Program-made: the position numbers and the translations under genes
The notes under the pieces: model-generated
What the model was told of the DNA's origin: nothing
What the model saw: only the letters and a program-made list of their open reading frames with translations
The model's database searches: none
Assembly: GCA_002347475.1 (NCBI GenBank)
Contig: DDXI01000100.1
Location: 1-12,925, forward strand
Length of the DNA stretch: 12,925 bases
DNA from: Peptococcaceae bacterium UBA2264
Lineage (GTDB): Bacteria; Bacillota; Desulfitobacteriia; Desulfitobacteriales; Desulfitobacteriaceae
Reading direction: 5' to 3'
Shown: piece by piece, positions 6,546-12,925 of the stretch
How the letters are laid out: each line of letters starts with the position of its first letter
Numbering within the stretch: position 1 is the first letter of the stretch

Positions 6546-8336
6546 TTAAGCCGGAAGGATTATTTCAATTATTGTACCCACATTAAGTGCACTCTGAACA
6601 TTAACTTTTCCATTATGAAGGTTAATCAGATGTTTGGCGATAGCAAGGCCGAGACCAGTTCCATTTATACTGCGGGATTTGTCGGACTTGTAAAAGCGGT
6701 CCCAGATATAAGGAAGATCTTCAGGAGGTATGCCATAACCGTGATCCTGAATCTTTAAGGATACTGTTTGATCAGTGTTAAGGCCTGTACTGACAGATAT
6801 TATTGTATTTGCCGGTGAATATTTGACAGCATTATCCAGGAGAACAACGATTATTTCCCGTATTCTGTCATAGTCGGCGAATATGGGGGGTATCTTCGAA
6901 CCAGAAGAATATTGGATTGTGATTTGTTTTTTATCGGCAATAGTTTGCAGGCTGCCGATGGTGTCCGCAATTAAAAGGGGCAAATGGATTTTTTCCTTAT
7001 TCATTGTGATTTTCCCGGATTGAAGCCGGGATAACTCCATCAGATCGGCCACTAAACGTTCCAGACTGCGCGTCTCGCCAAGCATCCGTTCATGATAGTA
7101 TCGGACATCCTGATCATCAGTAACGGTTCCGTCCAGTAAAGCTTCCAGTGAACCACGAATAACAGTCAAAGGCGTGCGGAATTCATGGGAGACATTGGCG
7201 ACAAAATCACGCCGCAATTGTTCCAGCTGCTCACTTTCACTGATATCCTGAACCAAAGCAACACTACCGGTGACATTCCCCTGATTATCAATTATCGGAG
7301 CAAAGATAAAGCGCAGCTTTTTACCGAACCAATCCTTTAAAACAACCACAGGTTTTTTCTCAGCCATAACTTCTATCACTTCTGACTGAACATTCAAAGT
7401 CTCCAGATCTGCGGTTAATTCTTCATCTGTATAAGGTTGGGATCTGTTCATAATCCCGGTTAGAGCCTCATTATGACTTATCGGTTTCAGGAGCAGATCA
7501 AAGGCGATTATTCCTTCTGATATACTCGAAATGATATCATTCAATTTGCCTTTTTCCTGAAAAAGCTGGTTAATCGTTGAACCCAGTTTTACTGCCAGAA
7601 TATCCAGGGAGTTGCCGAGCTGCCCCAATTCATCCTGACGCATTATTCCGGTCCGGATAGAATAATCACCTTTGGTTATCGCCATGGCGGTACGGTTCAT
7701 TGCTTTTAACGGACGGGTAAATTGCAGTGAGTAGAAAATACCCATTACAATTGCCAGAAGCAAAGCCAGGCTCAGGCTGAGTGCAAATATTCCGAAGGCC
7801 CGATTAAAAACCGCAGTGACTCCGGTCACAGGGGAATGTAATAACACCGTACCGATCACCTGATTTTGTGAATTGAGAATCGGAACCCCTACAGTTAAAG
7901 TGGCTTCATTATAAATGCTGCTGAAGCTTTTGCTGATGGATTCATTGCCATTGAGAACCTCTTGAATTACATTCTCCGCTTCTGCCGGCAATGGCTCAGA
8001 GTTATAATTTTGACCAGTGCTTTGTCCCATCATTCGGCCTAAGCCGGAAAACTGAGTCAGGTTGCCTTGACTGTCGGTTAGCCAGACATTAGCCTCTGCC
8101 AGGGTGTCCAAAAAACGCATCCAGGATCCCAAACCACGCATCTGGCCGTTGCTTTGGGTTGTGTCTGCCATTGCGGCGGCAATCGTTCTGGCACGGGTCA
8201 GCATAGTCTGTTCATGGCTTTGAAAGGCATATTGCCGGAACAATTCCCTAAAGATGAGCCCTAAAGTCAGCATGGAAATGAGAACGATCACTATGAAGCC
8301 GGCAATGAGCTTGACAGCAATCTTCTTTTTAAACAT
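6546..8336 (-). CDS. Sensor histidine kinase (PhoR/ResE-like: HAMP-PAS-HisKA-HATPase)
   Basis: Membrane-bound sensor that autophosphorylates and signals to the response regulator encoded just upstream. In order over 596 aa: membrane segment 1 (about 10-29), an external domain of about 150 residues (30-180) ending in a Cache/PAS-like strand pattern (ATLTVGVPI, QVIGTVLLHSPV), membrane segment 2 (about 182-204), HAMP (about 205-257), a cytoplasmic PAS (about 262-368), and HisKA with phosphoacceptor His384 in NVSHEFRTPL. The HATPase carries the N box LLDNAVKYSP (Asn502), G1 DHGYGIP (531-537), F box DRFYK and G2 NGTGLGLAIA (558-567). All catalytic boxes are intact. The ATG overlaps the end of the regulator gene by 8 nt, with GAGGTGA as ribosome binding site, so translation is coupled. 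The external domain has a few Met residues near Gly and Arg (MRGLGSWMRF, RMMGQ); the signal is unknown. Confidence 0.97.
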   Translation of the reverse strand: MFKKKIAVKLIAGFIVIVLISMLTLGLIFRELFRQYAFQSHEQTMLTRARTIAAAMADTTQSNGQMRGLGSWMRFLDTLAEANVWLTDSQGNLTQFSGLGRMMGQSTGQNYNSEPLPAEAENVIQEVLNGNESISKSFSSIYNEATLTVGVPILNSQNQVIGTVLLHSPVTGVTAVFNRAFGIFALSLSLALLLAIVMGIFYSLQFTRPLKAMNRTAMAITKGDYSIRTGIMRQDELGQLGNSLDILAVKLGSTINQLFQEKGKLNDIISSISEGIIAFDLLLKPISHNEALTGIMNRSQPYTDEELTADLETLNVQSEVIEVMAEKKPVVVLKDWFGKKLRFIFAPIIDNQGNVTGSVALVQDISESEQLEQLRRDFVANVSHEFRTPLTVIRGSLEALLDGTVTDDQDVRYYHERMLGETRSLERLVADLMELSRLQSGKITMNKEKIHLPLLIADTIGSLQTIADKKQITIQYSSGSKIPPIFADYDRIREIIVVLLDNAVKYSPANTIISVSTGLNTDQTVSLKIQDHGYGIPPEDLPYIWDRFYKSDKSRSINGTGLGLAIAKHLINLHNGKVNVQSALNVGTIIEIILPA

Positions 8337-9021
8337 GTTTCACCTCGAATTTATAGCCTACGCCCCATATTGTTTTAATATCCCATTTCAAGTGAGCGGA
8401 AAGGTTTAATTTGGATCGCAGTCTTTTAATGTGAGTATCAACGGTTCGGGCATCACCATAGTATTCATAACCCCACACACTATTTAACAGATTTTCGCGT
8501 GAGAAAACCTTACCCGGATTCGAAGCTAAAAGCCAAAGGATCTCAATTTCTTTTTTTGTCAGACTGACGGGCTGTCCTTCAACCATCACTTGATAGTCTG
8601 AGAGACTGATTTCCAGACCGGGATAGCGAATCACATTTTTGCTCTGTTCTTCGGAAATATCCAGGCGTCTCAAGATAGCTCGGATTCGGGCCATAACTTC
8701 ACCGGGGCTGAAAGGCTTAACGATATAGTCATCAGCTCCGATATCCAGACCCATGATGCGGTCGCCATCCTCCCCTTTGGCGGTGATCATGATAATCGGG
8801 ACATTGGAGTTGCGGCGGATTTCCCGGCAGACGTCAAACCCGTTAATTTTGGGCATCATAACATCCAGGAGCAGGAGTATTGGGGCATACTCCTTAAACT
8901 TTTGCAAGGTTTCTTCACCATCATGAGCGAGGACCGGCAAAAATCCTTCTTTCTTTACATACCGCTGCAATATCTCCAGAATATCCTCATTATCATCTGC
9001 GATGAGAAGGTATTTATTCAA
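8329..9021 (-). CDS. OmpR/PhoB-family response regulator
   Basis: Two-domain DNA-binding regulator of 230 aa. The receiver domain has Asp9-Asp10, phosphoacceptor Asp53 (LLLLDVMMP), Thr80 and Lys102 (DYIVKPF). The C-terminal winged helix (about 130-228) shows SLTKKEIEILWLLASNPGKVFSRE, the recognition-helix region DARTVDTHIKRLRSKL and the wing TIWGVGYKFE. The start codon is TTG at 9021: it is needed for the first beta strand (NKYLLIADD), and GGAGGG at 9033-9028 is 6 nt upstream; no ATG fits. It is transcribed with the histidine kinase gene downstream. By family it should bind tandem direct repeats spaced 10-11 bp. Exactly such repeats occur just upstream (9075-9091 and 9101-9140), so autoregulation and control of the divergent secreted-protein gene are likely, though inferred. 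Confidence 0.97.
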   Translation of the reverse strand: MNKYLLIADDNEDILEILQRYVKKEGFLPVLAHDGEETLQKFKEYAPILLLLDVMMPKINGFDVCREIRRNSNVPIIMITAKGEDGDRIMGLDIGADDYIVKPFSPGEVMARIRAILRRLDISEEQSKNVIRYPGLEISLSDYQVMVEGQPVSLTKKEIEILWLLASNPGKVFSRENLLNSVWGYEYYGDARTVDTHIKRLRSKLNLSAHLKWDIKTIWGVGYKFEVKHV

Positions 9022-9050
9022 AACTATCCCTCCCGGGCTTTAATGATTTC

Positions 9051-9091
9051 ATTTTACCATTAAATAAGCATGCATTTGTGAAATATTTGTG
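9051..9091 (-). promoter_or_regulatory. Candidate promoter and regulator boxes for the response regulator operon
   Basis: A -10-like TAAAAT (9056-9051) lies 29 nt before the TTG start. No good -35 precedes it; instead, two CACAAAT direct repeats 11 bp apart (9091-9086 and 9080-9075, core CACAAA) end 18 nt upstream, as in regulator-activated promoters. A perfect TTGACA also exists at 9108-9103 with a poor -10 (TATTTC, 9085-9080) at 17-nt spacing, so a second start is possible. Confidence 0.4.
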
Positions 9092-9100
9092 GCATTATGA

Positions 9101-9156
9101 TTTGTCAAATTTGGTTCGGACTTTTGTCAAACTTTTGTCACATATTTTTATAGAAT
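9101..9156 (+). promoter_or_regulatory. Phased TTTGTCA direct repeats and -10 box of the secreted-protein gene
   Basis: TTTGTCA occurs at 9101, 9123 and 9134, that is at offsets 0, 22 and 33, all multiples of 11 bp and so on one face of the helix. TAGAAT (9151-9156) is a good -10, 10 nt after the last repeat. With a start near 9163 the repeats span about -62 to -23, the position of PhoB/PhoP-type boxes replacing a -35 element. The adjacent response regulator is the obvious candidate to bind. That is inference. Confidence 0.5.
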
Positions 9157-9202
9157 TAAAGATAAGGACGATGTCCATTAAGTATCAAGGAGAGTGAAAA
9201 GA

Positions 9203-9706
9203 ATGAAAAACAAAAAGACAATCTTCGTAGTGTTAACCCTGGTTGGTGTTCTGGGATTAGCTGGAACTGCATTTGCAGCAGGAATCAGCACCCCAGCCGA
9301 AATTGCTGCTGCAGTAACAGGTAAAACTGTAAGTCAAGTGGTTCAGGAAAGAGCTGGCGGCAAAACTTACGGAACTATTGCCAAGGATGCGGGTCAACTG
9401 GAGCAGTTTAAAACCCAGATGCTGGAACAAAAGAAACTGATTCTGGATCAAAGGGTTCAAGAAGGTAAGCTGACCCAGGCACAAGCCGATGAGATCTATA
9501 ACGCTCTGAAGAATAACCAGGCAACCTGTACGGGAAATGGCAGCGCCCAGATTGGCAAGAATTATGGAGCAGGCTTTGGCAAGGGAACCGGCAGCGGCCT
9601 GGGGCAGGGTTCAGGTCAAGGCAAGGGGCAAGGGGAAATGCGCGGTAACGGCAATGGAAATACGGCCTGTAACGGAACAGGTCAGGCTGTTGAAGCAAAC
9701 AAGTAA
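9203..9706 (+). CDS. Secreted DUF2680-like protein with Gly-rich C-terminal tail
   Basis: 167 aa from ATG 9203 (AAGGAG at 9187-9192, 10 nt upstream); an in-frame GTG at 9194 is too close to that site. Residues 1-26 are a classic signal peptide: Lys-rich start, hydrophobic core, AFA cleavage box. The mature protein begins with a short helical domain (about 28-108) having the pattern of DUF2680/YckD-type proteins (EIAAAVTGKTVSQVVQERAG, then LILDQRVQEGKLTQAQADEI). The LTQAQ at 90-94 fits the LTxxQ pattern known from CpxP/Spy periplasmic chaperones. The tail (about 112-155) is rich in Gly, Gln, Lys and Asn and probably unstructured; single Cys residues lie near its start and end. It diverges from the two-component operon and has phased repeats in its promoter, so it is probably a target or feedback component of that system. 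Molecular function is unknown. Confidence 0.9.
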   Translation: MKNKKTIFVVLTLVGVLGLAGTAFAAGISTPAEIAAAVTGKTVSQVVQERAGGKTYGTIAKDAGQLEQFKTQMLEQKKLILDQRVQEGKLTQAQADEIYNALKNNQATCTGNGSAQIGKNYGAGFGKGTGSGLGQGSGQGKGQGEMRGNGNGNTACNGTGQAVEANK

Positions 9707-9739
9707 TATTTAGCAAGGTAGAATCTGTCCCGGAAATAC

Positions 9740-9777
9740 GAGAGATAGCTGTATATCATCCTATACAGCTATCTCTC
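9740..9777. terminator. 16-bp hairpin between convergent genes
   Basis: A perfect 16-bp inverted repeat, with arms 9740-9755 (GAGAGATAGCTGTATA) and 9762-9777, and a 6-nt loop TCATCC. It lies between the stop of the secreted-protein gene (9706) and that of recD2 (9800), as expected for a shared terminator. Neither side has a proper T-run, so termination may be inefficient or assisted; transcript-end protection is an alternative role. Confidence 0.65.
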
Positions 9778-9799
9778 TGTCACTTACCTGATTGAACAA

Positions 9800-11932
9800 T
9801 TATTTACATAGCCTCTCCCTGAGGCGAGTTTGTCTCTTTGTGGTCCGGTTATTTCTCACTGCCAAACTGACAGCCTTTGTTGAACCTACCAGAACCATTA
9901 TCTTTTTTGCCCTGGTAACACAGGTGTATAACAAATTTCTTTGCAGCATAGCGTAATGCTGCATTGTCAATGGAGCCACAACGATTTTAAACTCACTGCC
10001 TTGACTCTTGTGTATGGTAATAGCATAGGCAAGGGCCACTTCATCGAGCTCGGTTGCATCATATTCTATCTGATGATCATCAAAATCCAGTACCAGAGTA
10101 CGTTCTTCCTGATCAATTCTAACAATTATCCCAACATCGCCATTAAACACATTCTTCTCATAATTGTTCTTGATCTGAATGACCTTGTCTCCGGTTTTAT
10201 ACAAAATCCCTCCAAATTTCAGGGAAACTTCCGATTTATTAAGAGCCTCCTGCAGGATCAGGTTCAGGTTTTGGGCTCCTGTTTCGCCTCTCTTCATGGG
10301 ACAGAGAACCTGAATATCATTCACCGGATCAATTTGATAGTATGCCGGAAGCCTTTTACTGCAAAGTTCTTTAATGGTCTGAACAACATCCTCCGGCTTT
10401 TCCTGTTCGATAAAGAAAAAATCACTGTCTTTGCCGCCTTTTAGTTTCGGAAATTCTCCCTTGTTAATTTTATGGGCATTGATAATAATATCGCTGCCTT
10501 GAGCCTGGCGGAATATTCTGGTCAGTTCGACCACCTTAATGATTCCCGAATCAATAATATCCTGCAGGACATTTCCCGCTCCTACCGAGGGCAGCTGATC
10601 AACATCGCCGATAAGGATGACTATTGTCTCAGCAGTCACTGCCTTCAGCAAATTAGACATAAGAACAATATCTACCATAGAGGTTTCATCGATGATCAGG
10701 ACATCGCATTCCAAAGGATTTTCCTCATTTCTGGCATAGCCATTCGGGGGCTTGAATTCCAGAAGCCGGTGAATTGTTTTCGCCTCCATACCCGTGGTTT
10801 CAGCCATTCTTTTGGCTGCTCTGCCGGTAGGGGCTGCCAGAAGCACTCTTGCTCCGGTTTTTTGGAATACTTTGATAATGGCTAAAGTCGTCGTTGTTTT
10901 CCCCGTGCCGGGGCCGCCGGTCAAAACCATAAATTTTGATACTGCTGCGGTCTTAACTGCTTCTTGCTGCACTGTATCGTATTTCAGGCCCTCTTCTTGT
11001 TCTATCTCTGTGATCATAGCCTGGATATCTTCCAGGTGATACAGGCTTGGGGTTCGGTTAATATCCAGTATTCTTCCCGCCACTCCGATTTCACTATAAT
11101 AAAAAGGCGGGAGAAAAACAGCCTCTCCCTCGTCCCTTATTAAGGCCTTTTCTTCAATCATCTTTTCCAGAGTTGTGTCAATCAATGGCTTATCAAGTTC
11201 CAGGATTTTTTCCGTTTCCTTTAACAGTTCCTCCCGGGCTGCATAGCAATGCCCGTCATTGGCTAATTCATTTAAAACATAAACCAGCCCGGCCCGGCAC
11301 CGTTCAGAGGAGTTCTTGGCAAAGCCCATCTGGGAAGCAATCTTATCAGCCGTCTTAAAACCAATACCCCAAATATCGTCAGCCAGTCTAAAAGGATTCT
11401 TTTTGACAATTTCTATACTTTCATTGCCATAAGTTTTGAATATCTTAACGGCAAAGGCTGTTGATACCTTATTGCTTTGCAGGAAAAGCATAACATTCTT
11501 GATTTCTTTCTGCTCTAGCCAGGCTTTCTTGATCATCTCAACTCTTTTCTGGCCGATTCCTGCTACCTGAATAAGATAATCCGCCTCTTCCTCCAGGACT
11601 CTTAAAGTATCTTCCTGGAAATGACTGGTAATACGTTTGGCAAATATAGGACCTATCCCTTTGATCAAGCCGCTGCCCAGGTATTTTTCAATTCCCGCAA
11701 CAGTGGCAGGTACAGTTTCCCGATAATCCCGGGTTACGAATTGCCTGCCAAACTTGCTGTCTGCCTTCCAGTCACCCTTGGCCCGGATTATTGCTCCTAC
11801 ATTTACAGCGGCAAGATTTCCGACAACCGTAACGAGATCAGAAAATCCTTTTGCTCTGATCTTTATCACACAGAAACCATTTTCCTCATTTTCATATGTG
11901 ATTCTTTCAACTACACCGCTTATATATTCCAT
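9800..11932 (-). CDS. recD2: RecD2-type ATP-dependent 5'-3' DNA helicase
   Basis: Superfamily 1B helicase of 710 aa, the RecD form found in bacteria independent of RecBC, involved in DNA repair and replication-fork stability. The N-terminal part (1-300) has an OB-like strand region and helix-hairpin-helix segments (GLIKGIGPIFAKRI, LIQVAGIGQKRVE, DIWGIGFKTADKIA), the mark of RecD2 over RecD1. The helicase core follows: Q motif region LKYDTVQQEAV, Walker A GGPGTGKTT (339-347), motif Ia AAPTGRAAKRM, Walker B LIIDETSM (412-419), motif III IGDVDQLPSVGAGN, motif IV LTRIFRQ, and motifs V/VI HKSQGSEF (641-648) and LLYTCVTRAKK. All motifs are intact. The start at ATG 11932 has GGAG about 12 nt upstream, a little far. 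It appears monocistronic, with a candidate promoter at 12031-12060. Confidence 0.97.
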   Translation of the reverse strand: MEYISGVVERITYENEENGFCVIKIRAKGFSDLVTVVGNLAAVNVGAIIRAKGDWKADSKFGRQFVTRDYRETVPATVAGIEKYLGSGLIKGIGPIFAKRITSHFQEDTLRVLEEEADYLIQVAGIGQKRVEMIKKAWLEQKEIKNVMLFLQSNKVSTAFAVKIFKTYGNESIEIVKKNPFRLADDIWGIGFKTADKIASQMGFAKNSSERCRAGLVYVLNELANDGHCYAAREELLKETEKILELDKPLIDTTLEKMIEEKALIRDEGEAVFLPPFYYSEIGVAGRILDINRTPSLYHLEDIQAMITEIEQEEGLKYDTVQQEAVKTAAVSKFMVLTGGPGTGKTTTTLAIIKVFQKTGARVLLAAPTGRAAKRMAETTGMEAKTIHRLLEFKPPNGYARNEENPLECDVLIIDETSMVDIVLMSNLLKAVTAETIVILIGDVDQLPSVGAGNVLQDIIDSGIIKVVELTRIFRQAQGSDIIINAHKINKGEFPKLKGGKDSDFFFIEQEKPEDVVQTIKELCSKRLPAYYQIDPVNDIQVLCPMKRGETGAQNLNLILQEALNKSEVSLKFGGILYKTGDKVIQIKNNYEKNVFNGDVGIIVRIDQEERTLVLDFDDHQIEYDATELDEVALAYAITIHKSQGSEFKIVVAPLTMQHYAMLQRNLLYTCVTRAKKIMVLVGSTKAVSLAVRNNRTTKRQTRLRERLCK

Positions 11933-11995
11933 TTTTATTCATATCTCCAAATATTTATTACGGTTTCAGAATTCTTGATATGCTCAGAGTCCTGT

Positions 11996-12007
11996 TTGTC
12001 CGGACAA
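11996..12007. promoter_or_regulatory. 12-bp perfect palindrome in the recD2 leader
   Basis: TTGTCCGGACAA is a perfect palindrome between the candidate recD2 promoter (-10 at 12036-12031) and the start codon (11932), about 20-30 nt into the predicted transcript. It could be a repressor operator. It does not match the Gram-positive LexA box (GAAC-N4-GTTC). Confidence 0.3.
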
Positions 12008-12030
12008 TTGCCTTAACTGCCAAATTAAGA

Positions 12031-12060
12031 ATTATACATTGACCCTTTTAATTCCTGCAA
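12031..12060 (-). promoter_or_regulatory. Candidate recD2 promoter
   Basis: TTGCAG (12060-12055), an 18-nt spacer and a perfect TATAAT (12036-12031). The -35 is weak (3/6). Transcription from about 12025 would give a leader of roughly 93 nt before recD2. It sits directly after the terminator-like hairpin at 12063-12090. Confidence 0.4.
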
Positions 12061-12062
12061 TC

Positions 12063-12090
12063 AAGAAAACCGTCAACTCACGTCAACGGT
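12063..12090 (-). terminator. Weak terminator-like hairpin ending the candidate RNA
   Basis: On the minus strand ACCGT (12090-12086) pairs with ACGGT (12073-12069) across a 12-nt loop, followed by TTTCTT, a short T-run. The stem is only 5 bp (a little longer with G-T pairs). The loop region also holds two copies of TTGACG. Confidence 0.35.
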
Positions 12091-12451
12091 CCAGAGCTCC
12101 AATTATTGCAAAATAAATAGGGCTCCAACGAACCTTTCTCAACAGATCCCCTAACATTACCTTCAACTACTGTTTCCCATTATCAATCCTCTCTCAAAAC
12201 CTTCGTCTTCCAGGTATTCATTTACTCATCGCCTACCGCCACTTAACTTCATTTCCGTTCTTACTTCACTTGAGTCTTTTCAGACTCTTGTGTTTCATAG
12301 CTTCCATGTTGTCAGCCCTGCGCTAAACTTTTTTCTTTGAAACCTTTCAGATATAGTGAATGTTTAGTTCACCAGTCTTAAAATCAGTTGTAATGTCCCG
12401 TTTCCGTTTCCGGCTCTGCAGGTTTTCCGTCTTAGGAATTCCTTGGAGCTT
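12063..12451 (-). ncRNA. Candidate structured non-coding RNA upstream of recD2
   Basis: There is no credible ORF on either strand here. The minus strand is clearly purine-rich. A promoter at 12486-12458 would start a transcript near 12451, and a terminator-like hairpin lies at 12090-12063, giving about 390 nt. Visible structure: a hairpin CAC-AA-GAGTC/GACTC-AA-GTG with a symmetric AA/AA internal loop (12292-12267), and a hairpin GTGAA/TTCAC (12372-12368 with 12360-12356) whose loop CTAAAC (12367-12362) is exactly complementary to GTTTAG at 12328-12323, a possible pseudoknot. It does not match RNase P, tmRNA, SRP RNA or a tRNA as I know them. It could instead be a long recD2 leader or decayed mobile DNA. 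Confidence 0.3.
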
Positions 12452-12457
12452 GTTTAT

Positions 12458-12486
12458 AATTTACTACACTTACCGGTTACTGTCAA
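12458..12486 (-). promoter_or_regulatory. Consensus-like promoter in the large intergenic region
   Basis: Perfect TTGACA (12486-12481), a 17-nt spacer and TAAATT (12463-12458, 4/6). It points towards recD2 but lies over 500 nt from it with no ORF between, which is why a non-coding RNA is proposed. The remaining part of this gap, 12487-12673, shows only a small hairpin (GCTTG-N6-CAAGC, 12599-12614). Confidence 0.45.
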
Positions 12487-12673
12487 AGCTCAAAAACAGC
12501 TAAATTTGAGGTTCAAGCGGTATTTTCTGAATTATTTGAATATTCTCTCTTTGTATCTTCTTTTTTCATTTTCCAGGTTACTTTTTATTGTTACCAGCGC
12601 TTGTCAGCTCAAGCCCGCGTTTAACCCAAGCAGGTTTAGCGAAAAATATCTTGCCATACATTAATCCTAACCT

Positions 12674-12904
12674 TTAGCTTTTTCTCAGATCGCTGACAAT
12701 CTCCTGGATTTCCCGGTGATATACCAAGGGCGCAAAGACAGCTCCCCAGCCACTGCTCAACTGAAAGATACCATCGTAAGCCTCACTATAGAACGACTTG
12801 ATATAATGCGGAATATTTTGTTTCGTTAAAAAATCATCCACGATCTGAGCCTCAATCTGATGTTCTAAAATACACGCCTTGGCATAGGTTACTGAAACAT
12901 CCAC
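12674..12904 (-). CDS. Small DUF2007-like protein of unknown function (76 aa)
   Basis: The start is GTG at 12904, with AAGGTG (12917-12912) 7 nt upstream; an in-frame TGA at 12913-12911 rules out a longer form. The protein is soluble, with no signal peptide. It opens with a beta strand, then a helix (IEAQIVDDFLTKQNIPHYIKSF), a Gly-containing strand region (FQLSSGWGAVFAPLVYHRE) and a final helix (IQEIVSDLRK). This alpha/beta layout, with a helix ending in 'xxIPxxI' and a strand just before a last helix, resembles the DUF2007 'putative signal-transducing' family of about 70 residues. The assignment is by pattern only. Its upstream neighbour is outside the window. Confidence 0.65.
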   Translation of the reverse strand: MDVSVTYAKACILEHQIEAQIVDDFLTKQNIPHYIKSFYSEAYDGIFQLSSGWGAVFAPLVYHREIQEIVSDLRKS

Positions 12905-12925
12905 TTTATTTCACCTTCTTCCTGG

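Noticed and set aside
10472..10885. Plus-strand ORF inside recD2
   Set aside because: It lies opposite the conserved helicase motifs and is a shadow of that coding sequence.
11910..11942. Micro-ORF MNKNGIYKRCS overlapping the recD2 start
   Set aside because: Its ribosome binding site (GGAG) is only 2 nt from the ATG, too close to work, while the same site can serve recD2. Likely chance.
12063..12451. Group II intron fragment
   Set aside because: A GCGATGAGTAA string on the minus strand recalls part of a group II intron domain I, but no 5' GUGYG boundary, domain V hairpin or reverse transcriptase was found.
12443..12664. Plus-strand 73-aa ORF in the large intergenic region
   Set aside because: No ribosome binding site, Leu/Phe-rich composition explained by T-rich DNA, and no recognisable motif.

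Overview
The window reads as chromosomal DNA from a low-to-moderate GC Firmicute. Strong AGGAGG-type ribosome binding sites, a RecD2-type helicase, an OmpR/PhoR-type two-component pair, a secreted DUF2680-like protein and a hemerythrin remnant would fit Peptococcaceae-like clostridia (Desulfosporosinus/Desulfitobacterium relatives). That placement is inferred from gene style only. I see no phage, insertion sequence, tRNA, rRNA or CRISPR array.

Layout. (1) 2-499 (+) is the C-terminal end of a P-type Ca2+-ATPase, closed by a hairpin at 521-560 that also faces the convergent gene of unknown function at 565-1155 (-). That gene is preceded by an overlapping 11-codon micro-ORF. (2) 1381-2355 (+) is an RluA/RluD-family pseudouridine synthase. 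(3) 6201 to 2635 (-) is a tight oxidative pentose phosphate operon: gnd, zwf, then a cyclase-family metal hydrolase, with 9- and 12-bp gaps. A decayed hemerythrin-like gene follows at 2536-2338, and its 3' end overlaps the pseudouridine synthase gene. (4) 6202-6545 is AT-rich and gene-free. It holds a good promoter for gnd and a long hairpin in the gnd leader. (5) 9021 to 6546 (-) is a response regulator (TTG start) overlapping a sensor histidine kinase. Diverging from it at 9203-9706 (+) is a small secreted protein with a Gly-rich tail. The shared intergenic region carries TTTGTCA/TTTGTG direct repeats at 11-bp phasing, the pattern expected for an OmpR/PhoB-family regulator. (6) 11932 to 9800 (-) is recD2, with a 16-bp hairpin terminator between it and the secreted-protein gene. 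(7) 12041-12673 has no credible gene. It contains a consensus-like minus-strand promoter, a purine-rich strand with hairpins and a possible pseudoknot, and a terminator-like hairpin: a candidate non-coding RNA. (8) 12904 to 12674 (-) is a small DUF2007-like protein.

How the genes work together. Gnd and Zwf supply NADPH and ribulose-5-phosphate. The usual lactonase (pgl) is missing between them, and a ring-opening-type hydrolase sits in the same operon. The two-component pair plus divergent secreted protein resembles the layout of cpxRA/cpxP envelope-stress loci, although the proteins belong to other families. The most interesting items are that sensor locus with its phased repeats, the candidate RNA upstream of recD2, and the hydrolase in the pgl position.
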